A stretch of DNA of 30,426 nt, taken from contig CAYOHP010000076.1 of assembly GCA_964403795.1 (NCBI GenBank), positions 1-30,426 of the forward strand. The letters run 5' to 3'. Positions within the stretch are counted from its first letter, which is position 1. Each line of letters begins with the position of its first letter. Position numbers and translations under genes: made by a program. Positions 25,609 through 30,426 of this stretch are shown piece after piece. The notes under the pieces were generated by a model. It was not told where the DNA came from. It saw nothing but the letters and a program-made list of their open reading frames with translations, and did not search any database. This DNA comes from CAYOHP01 sp964403795 [NCBI: uncultured bacterium] (GTDB lineage Bacteria > Muiribacteriota > UBA6191 > CAZXTJ01).

Positions 25609-27783
25609 TCAGGCCGGCTCCCGGGATCCCGGTCGGGCAGGGACCAGCGCCTCGATCACCGCGTCCCGCACCCGCTCCATGCGCGGTCCGACGGTGATGC
25701 GGACCCAACCGGGAAAACGTGTCCCCAGGTCCCGGACGTAGATGGCCTGGGCTTCCAGCGCCTGGCACAGGGCGCCGCTTCGGCCTTCCCCTGCGTCCAC
25801 GCAGACGAAGTTGCCGCCCCCGCCCGAGCGCGCCTCGACCCCCGCCGCTCCCAGCTCGGCCACGAAGCGCTCCCTCGACGCCGCGATCTCCTCGAGGTGC
25901 GGCCGGTAGTAGCTCTCGAAGGCGGCCAGCGCCGCCACCGCCGCCACCTGGGCCGGCTGGTTCACGGCCTTGGGGTTCGACCAGGCCCGGAGCTCCTCGA
26001 TCGTGCTCGGGTGCCCGACCAGGTAGCCGATCCGGAGCGCCGCCAGGCAGAACGCCTTGGAGAAGGTGCGGGACACCACCACGTTCCGGGCCGTCACTGC
26101 CAAGGGAACGAGCGAGAGGGGAAGGCCGGTAGCCGGGTCCCGGGGAGCGAATTCGTGGTAGGCCTCGTCGAGCACGAAGCGCACCTCGGGGAAGCGGGCG
26201 GCGAGCGACCGGACTTCATGCTCCGGCCACGAGTACCCGGTCGGGTTGTTGGGCGAGACCAGGTACACGAGACGCGCACCCTCGTGCTCGATGGCGGCCG
26301 CCACCGCGCTCGGGTCGGGAGCGAACGGATCGGCCGGGAGCACCCGCACCACCCGGGCTCCGGTCAGGGCGGCGTCCACCGCGAAGTGCTCATAGGTCGG
26401 ATCGACCACCAGCGCGGTGCTGCCGGTGCCCAGCCAGGCGCGGCAGAAGAGCACCAGGGCGTCGTCCGAGCCGTTGGTCACGAGCAGGTTCTCGGGGATC
26501 GCCCGGCAGTAGGCGGCGAGTGCCCGGCGGAGCTCCTCGCCACCCTCGAGGTGCGGGTACCACTTGAGCCAGGCGCCGTCATGGGCGGTCACGAAGGTCG
26601 AGAGCGCGGCCACCACCCCGGGGGCGGGCGGGATCGCACCTTCGTTCCAGTCGAGCTTCAGGACCGCGGCCGGGGGGAGCGCGGCCCGGGCGATCTTCTC
26701 CCGCGAACTCGTCGGCTGGTAGCGGGGCGGGCGGGCGGCCCGGACTCCCGGTTCGGCGTAGGCGACCAGATCGTTCTTCTCGGGCATCGTCGCCTGAACG
26801 TGGTCGATGGCGTGGAAATTCCAGAGCAGGTGGATCACGTGGTCCTCGTCCACCGCCCCGGCGAACACGGATTGGAAGTGCCGCTCCAGCGAGTCGACCC
26901 GCCGCGACAGGGGGAAGCCGTCCCGGAGCGGGGCGGCGGGATCGGCGTACTTGAGCGCCGAGAGCTCGTTGTTGAGTGCCAGGCGTTCGAGGGCGATCGG
27001 GGGCAGGAGGTCGCGCCGGGTGGTGGGCCCGGCGAATCGTCCCAGGGCCGCACCGTCGTCCCGCCCACTCGCGGCACCCGGCCCCGGGGCGGGCGCCAGG
27101 GTGCGTTCGTAGAAGGCGTCCCGCTGCACGGCGCGTTCCTCGGGCGAATAGCGCCGGTAGGGGAAGCGGTCCACCTCGGCCGCCGCCATCACCAGCCAGG
27201 TGGCCATGCGCCAGAACTCGAGCGACTCGTCGGTGCGGAGGCCTGCCGCCACGGCCCGGTGGAAGAGCTGGTCGGCGGCGTTCACGAAGTAGAGGTAGTC
27301 GTACCCGGGCTGGGTGACCGACTCGTCCCGGGCGTGGCGGGCATACGCCTGGAGTTCCCCCAGGTGGGCCGCCGCGAACGCCGCCATGGCCTGGAGCCAG
27401 CGGGGCGAGGTCAGGTGCTGGAGGCCCTTCCCGAGCTTCTGGCCGGGGACCGGATCCTCCTTGATCCCCATGTTGAAGATCTTGATCCCCCGCACGTACT
27501 CGGGGTCGGGGGTGACCATCTCCACGTCCGCCATGCCCCGGGCGATCCCCGGCACCCGCGCCACCCGGGTCAAGTTCCGCTCCCGGATCCAGCCCTCGCC
27601 GCCGTCGCGCTTTCGCACCCGGACGAAGCCGGGGGCGACCTCGAGCACCGTGACCGCGGCGTCGTTCGCCAGCCAGACCCCAGGGAACCCGGAGTCGGCG
27701 CTCGGTCCGGCCCGGAGCCGGGTGCCGTCCGAGTACTTGGGGTTCAAGGCATAGACCGTCTCGCCCGGCCGGAAAGGTTCCAC
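25609..27783 (-). CDS. SH3b / unknown domain / HisC-like PLP aminotransferase fusion
   Basis: 724 residues from a GTG start. Residues 1-75 look like a bacterial SH3 domain (TRLRAGPSADSGFPGVWLAN, then VTVLEVAPGFVRVRKRDGGE and GWIRERNL). Residues about 85-345 match nothing I recognise and are helical (DYLYFVNAADQLFHRAVAAG; WNFHAIDHVQATMPEKNDLV). Residues about 350-724 are a fold-type I aminotransferase like histidinol-phosphate aminotransferase: KLDWNEG (376-382), NGSDDAL (437-443), SPNNPTG (510-516), VLDEAYHEF (537-545), PLP Lys576 in SRTFSKAF, and Arg584 in LRIGYLVG. The catalytic set is complete. No signal peptide is seen, so it should be cytoplasmic. The GTG at 27783 has no Shine-Dalgarno but a TACTGT element exactly 6 nt upstream, consistent with a leaderless start. 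A downstream internal start (Met84) would drop the SH3 part and cannot be excluded. Confidence 0.8.
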   Translation of the reverse strand: MEPFRPGETVYALNPKYSDGTRLRAGPSADSGFPGVWLANDAAVTVLEVAPGFVRVRKRDGGEGWIRERNLTRVARVPGIARGMADVEMVTPDPEYVRGIKIFNMGIKEDPVPGQKLGKGLQHLTSPRWLQAMAAFAAAHLGELQAYARHARDESVTQPGYDYLYFVNAADQLFHRAVAAGLRTDESLEFWRMATWLVMAAAEVDRFPYRRYSPEERAVQRDAFYERTLAPAPGPGAASGRDDGAALGRFAGPTTRRDLLPPIALERLALNNELSALKYADPAAPLRDGFPLSRRVDSLERHFQSVFAGAVDEDHVIHLLWNFHAIDHVQATMPEKNDLVAYAEPGVRAARPPRYQPTSSREKIARAALPPAAVLKLDWNEGAIPPAPGVVAALSTFVTAHDGAWLKWYPHLEGGEELRRALAAYCRAIPENLLVTNGSDDALVLFCRAWLGTGSTALVVDPTYEHFAVDAALTGARVVRVLPADPFAPDPSAVAAAIEHEGARLVYLVSPNNPTGYSWPEHEVRSLAARFPEVRFVLDEAYHEFAPRDPATGLPLSLVPLAVTARNVVVSRTFSKAFCLAALRIGYLVGHPSTIEELRAWSNPKAVNQPAQVAAVAALAAFESYYRPHLEEIAASRERFVAELGAAGVEARSGGGGNFVCVDAGEGRSGALCQALEAQAIYVRDLGTRFPGWVRITVGPRMERVRDAVIEALVPARPGSREPA

Positions 27784-27789
27784 GAGGGG

Positions 27790-27795
27790 ACAGTA
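27790..27795 (-). promoter_or_regulatory. Putative -10 element of the aminotransferase fusion gene, leaderless
   Basis: The minus strand reads GGC-TACTGT-CCCCTC-GTG: six bases between the hexamer and the GTG, the same geometry as at rnhA. It is the only TANNNT motif I find in the 290-bp divergent region. Confidence 0.4.
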
Positions 27796-28009
27796 GCCGA
27801 GGGAGGAAGGCGGCCAGGGCGCGCCCGACCCTGGATCGGCACCGCCCGAGGTGTCCGGATGGACCCGGGCGGGGTGTCCGGTCGGCAGCCGCGGCCGAAG
27901 ACCTGGTGAACCTGCGGATCCGGCCGGACTTGCATGGGTCTGCGGAGACCCGGTTCCCGGGCCGCTCCCCGACTCCGGACGGCATGGCGTCCCGCATGTC
28001 CGGCTGGCC

Positions 28010-28025
28010 TGGCACCGGGCTTGCG
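28010..28025 (+). promoter_or_regulatory. Sigma-54 (-24/-12) promoter of the secreted hydrolase operon
   Basis: TGGCAC-N5-TTGCG matches the core consensus TGGCAC-N5-TTGC at all ten positions. Transcription would start near 28036, giving a 38-nt leader with AGGAGA just before ATG 28074. The rest of the divergent 27784-28073 region has no plus-strand -10-like element, which strengthens the case. It requires an enhancer-binding activator encoded elsewhere. Confidence 0.7.
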
Positions 28026-28073
28026 TTCGCCCTCTCCGGTGCGCCGACGCGACCCGCGAGGACAGGAGACACG

Positions 28074-29255
28074 ATGACCCCGGGTGTGACGCAGCTCGCT
28101 CTCCTCCTGGCCCTGGTGATGGCGGGGCCTGCCGCCGCCCAGCTCGGGCAGGATCCCGAGGCGACGCTCCCTGGCAGCCAGGTCCCCGGCTCGGTCCCCG
28201 GGGCCCCGTGGTACGGGCCCGAGGCGCCGGCTCCCGGCCTTCCTCCGGAAGTGCCTGCGGGTCCTCCCGCGGCCAAGCCCCCGGTGCCGACGGGGCAGCC
28301 TCCGACCCGTCCTGCATGGCTCCCCGGTCGGGTCGAGGTCGACACCCTGCTGCGGGTCCGGGCCTATCCCTGGGGGCCGGTGATCGGCGGCCTCACCCGG
28401 GGCGACGAATTGAAGGTGCTCGGGGTGGCGGGCGAGTTCTACGCCATCGCCTACCAGGGTGGGGTGGCCTTCGTTCACCGCCGCTTCGTGGCACTGCCGG
28501 GGCATCCCGCCGGGGACTTCCCGCTCTCCTATCCGCCGGGTTGCGAGGAAGGCGGCTATGTGCCGCTCCCGCCGGGGTACACCGTGGTCGGCGGCATGCT
28601 CGTGCCGCCCGGGGGGGCGCCTCCGGCGATGGCGCGCGGCGTGCCGGTGCAGGTCTCGGGGGCCGGGACCGCGATCCCGGCCGGGCCGTCGGGGCCGGCG
28701 AACCGCGCCGAGCCGCGACCGGGGGACGACCGGCCTCCTGCCGGGGACCGACCCGGTGCCGTCGAAGCCGCCGCCAACCGGGTGGCAGGCCAGGCGCAGG
28801 GCGACGGCACCCCGGCCGGGGCGGTGGCCTGGGGGTTGGATCAGCTCTCGGGCGGCCGGCAGCGGGGACTCAACTCGAACAACGGGAAGCGCTCCTCGAA
28901 CGTGACGGCGTGGGACCACTACTGCCTGGCCTTCGTAGCCACCGCCTACGGGCGGAAGATCCCGGACCTGGCTGCCTCCACCGCCTACAACGCCTACAGG
29001 AACTGCAAGCGCAGCGGGCGGCCGTTCTCGAAGGACAAGGATCCTCCCGCCGGGGCGGTCTACTTCACCGGTCCGACCTCGGGGAACTCGGCCGGGCACA
29101 CCTTCCTGGCGACCGGGGAGCGGGACCGCAACGGTGAGCCCTTGGTGCTGACCAACACCGGCTACGGTGGGTTGGCCGGGATCCAGAAGATCCCGCTCTC
29201 GCGGATGCTCTCGATGGTGGGCGGCGAGTTCTTCGGATGGACGAGGATGCCGTGA
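28074..29255 (+). CDS. Secreted SH3b plus cysteine peptidase/amidase (CHAP/NlpC-like) cell-wall hydrolase
   Basis: 393 residues. A signal peptide (LALLLALVMAGPAAA, cleavage near residue 24) is followed by a Pro-rich stretch and an SH3b-like domain (about 88-140: VDTLLRVRAYPWGPVIGG, ELKVLGVAGEFYAIAYQG, VAFVHRRF). A second Pro/Gly-rich linker leads to a papain-like amidase domain (about 255-393). There WDHYCLAFVATAYG supplies Cys284, SAGHTFLA supplies His342 and LTNTGYGG supplies Asn361, the Cys-His-polar triad order of CHAP/NlpC-P60 enzymes. The likely role is cleavage of peptidoglycan peptides in the periplasm or outside the cell. The ATG at 28074 has AGGAGA 4 nt upstream and lies 38 nt after the predicted sigma-54 start. 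A secreted propeller gene follows 32 bp downstream. Confidence 0.82.
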   Translation: MTPGVTQLALLLALVMAGPAAAQLGQDPEATLPGSQVPGSVPGAPWYGPEAPAPGLPPEVPAGPPAAKPPVPTGQPPTRPAWLPGRVEVDTLLRVRAYPWGPVIGGLTRGDELKVLGVAGEFYAIAYQGGVAFVHRRFVALPGHPAGDFPLSYPPGCEEGGYVPLPPGYTVVGGMLVPPGGAPPAMARGVPVQVSGAGTAIPAGPSGPANRAEPRPGDDRPPAGDRPGAVEAAANRVAGQAQGDGTPAGAVAWGLDQLSGGRQRGLNSNNGKRSSNVTAWDHYCLAFVATAYGRKIPDLAASTAYNAYRNCKRSGRPFSKDKDPPAGAVYFTGPTSGNSAGHTFLATGERDRNGEPLVLTNTGYGGLAGIQKIPLSRMLSMVGGEFFGWTRMP

Positions 29256-29287
29256 AGGATCCGAGGACGATGCGGAAGGACGGCGGC

Positions 29288-30316
29288 ATGCATGACTCCA
29301 TGACTTCCCGGATGACGGCCGCTCTTGCCCTGGTTCTCTGGTGCCCAGGGCTCGTCTTCGCGGCTCCTCCCAGGGCGGACCTGGTGACGCTCGGGTTCGG
29401 GACCGGTCCCGCCGAGGTCGGGGTCGCCACGCCCGCGTCCCACCCCGAGGCGCATGGAATGCCCTTGCCCATGGGGCCATCGGCGTTCCGGTCGCACCGG
29501 GACGGGTTCCTGGTACTCGACGGTGTGAACCGCCGGATCCTGGCCGTGGGTGGCGATGGCCGGGTGCGAGGCGCCCGGGCGGTGCCGGGGGCCGAGGGCG
29601 GGGCGTCCCCGTCCGGCCTCGCCTGGCTCGGGGACCTGGCGGTGGTCCCGAGCGGCGCCGGGTCGAAGCCCGAGTGCTGGGTCCTGGATCGCCTGGACGC
29701 CTCGGTGGTCCGGATCGACGGCGAAGGGAAGGAACTCGCCCGGGTCGGGGGCGTCGATCGCGACGACACGCCCTTCCTCGATCCGGTGCGCCTGGAGGTG
29801 GACGCCGCCGGCCGGCTCCATGTCGAGGACGCGGGCCGGGAGGCGATCCTGGTCTTCGCTCCCGACGGCCGGCTGCTCTCGAACCGGGCGGCGACGGGTC
29901 GTGGGCTCCATCTCGCGGCCGACGGGACCGCCACCCGACTCGAATGGGATGCCGGGACCGGGCAGACGCGCCTCTTCGCCACCGACCCCGAAGGCCGGGA
30001 GCGGTCGCCACAGTCGCTCGAAGGCAGGTTCGAGGTGCCGCCCACCCTCCAGGGACGGCTTGCCTCGGGGGCCTGGCTCGTCACCGTCCCGGTCGAGGGG
30101 GATGCCCCGGGACGAGTCCGCCATCAGCTGGTGCGTTTCGGCCCCGAGGGTCGCCGGGAGGCGGTCCTCGATCTCGAGGTCCCGGAGGGCATGGTCCGCT
30201 TCCTGGTGCCGGGACCGGGCGATGCGGTCACCGTGGCCGACGGCGACCTCCTGGGCGGGGAAACCGGTCGCTGGCGCCTCCGTCGGATCGAGGCCGGCGC
30301 CGAGCCGACCGGGTGA
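29288..30316 (+). CDS. Secreted NHL/6-bladed beta-propeller-like protein
   Basis: 342 residues. A signal peptide (MTAALALVLWCPGLVFA) precedes repeated strand units ending in DGxGR-like turns: FLVLDGVNRRILAVGGDGRV, CWVLDRLDASVVRIDGEGKE, LHVEDAGREAILVFAPDGRL. This resembles NHL or TolB-like propellers, which usually bind proteins or polysaccharides; no catalytic residues are evident. ATG 29288 is chosen because AAGGA lies 7 nt upstream; in-frame ATGs at 29237 and 29270 have poorer signals. It is 32 bp after the cell-wall hydrolase gene and probably shares its sigma-54 promoter. Confidence 0.75.
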   Translation: MHDSMTSRMTAALALVLWCPGLVFAAPPRADLVTLGFGTGPAEVGVATPASHPEAHGMPLPMGPSAFRSHRDGFLVLDGVNRRILAVGGDGRVRGARAVPGAEGGASPSGLAWLGDLAVVPSGAGSKPECWVLDRLDASVVRIDGEGKELARVGGVDRDDTPFLDPVRLEVDAAGRLHVEDAGREAILVFAPDGRLLSNRAATGRGLHLAADGTATRLEWDAGTGQTRLFATDPEGRERSPQSLEGRFEVPPTLQGRLASGAWLVTVPVEGDAPGRVRHQLVRFGPEGRREAVLDLEVPEGMVRFLVPGPGDAVTVADGDLLGGETGRWRLRRIEAGAEPTG

Positions 30317-30359
30317 CGGGGAGGCCCTCCGGGCGTTCCGGGTCCCCTGCCGGAGTTGA

Positions 30360-30413
30360 CCTTCCCCGCCTTCCTGGGATTCGGAGTAGCGGGGAGTCAG
30401 CGATAGGGGAAGG
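30360..30413. repeat. Inverted repeat at the right edge
   Basis: CCTTCCCC (30360-30367) and GGGGAAGG (30406-30413) form perfect 8-bp arms separated by 38 bp, 43 bp after the last gene's stop. It may belong to a terminator or operator of the next gene outside the window. There is no T tract, so I do not call it a terminator. Confidence 0.3.
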
Positions 30414-30426
30414 CAGGTCGCCTTCG

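Noticed and set aside
27784-28073. A small gene in the 290-bp divergent region
   Set aside because: No frame has a start with a ribosome-binding site and plausible protein composition; the region is explained by two divergent promoters.

Overview
The window is about 30 kb of very GC-rich, densely packed bacterial chromosome. I see no tRNA, rRNA, insertion sequence, phage gene or CRISPR array. The genes point to a flagellated, Gram-negative-type, aerobic heterotroph: a flagellar export gate with FlhF/FlhG, an oxygen-dependent benzoyl-CoA pathway and a monomeric isocitrate dehydrogenase. A Hanks-type kinase, a prokaryotic RING-type protein and several secreted beta-propeller or low-annotation proteins suggest a large-genome phylum such as Planctomycetota or Myxococcota. 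That placement is inference; no marker gene in the window fixes the phylum.

Layout. (1) Positions 1-6221, plus strand: flagellar block of flhB (3' end, lacking the usual cytoplasmic domain), flhA, two tandem FlhG/MinD-like ATPases and flhF. (2) 6291-10946, minus strand: boxC-boxB-boxD, the central enzymes of the aerobic benzoyl-CoA (box) pathway; boxA and benzoate-CoA ligase are not here. (3) 11060-12963, plus: DUF1499 membrane protein coupled to an AlaX-type alanyl-tRNA editing protein. (4) 12989-16943, minus: EamA-type transporter coupled to an upstream secreted beta-propeller protein, an unknown exported protein and an acyl-CoA dehydrogenase. (5) 17085-19229, plus: receptor-type Ser/Thr kinase. 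(6) RNase HI (minus), then a large secreted protein of unknown function (plus). (7) 21957-25494, minus: isocitrate dehydrogenase followed 16 bp later by a four-helix membrane protein with an arrestin-like region and a C-terminal RING-type zinc finger. (8) 25609-27783, minus: an unusual SH3b / unknown / HisC-like aminotransferase fusion. (9) 28074-30316, plus: a secreted SH3b plus cysteine peptidoglycan-hydrolase-like protein and a secreted beta-propeller-like protein.

Three patterns stand out. First, the flagellar export genes look altered: FlhB ends before its autocleaved switch domain, FlhA has changed residues at the chaperone-docking site by hand alignment, and only one of the two FlhG paralogues carries the DQAxxLR element that stimulates FlhF. 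Second, two plus-strand genes for secreted proteins are preceded by near-perfect sigma-54 (-24/-12) sites, although no sigma-54 activator is in the window. Third, a GCTANNNT-like -10 element recurs in many intergenic regions; in four cases it lies only 6-8 nt before the start codon, implying leaderless transcripts. The most novel single protein is the membrane arrestin-like/RING protein; the SH3b-aminotransferase fusion comes next.
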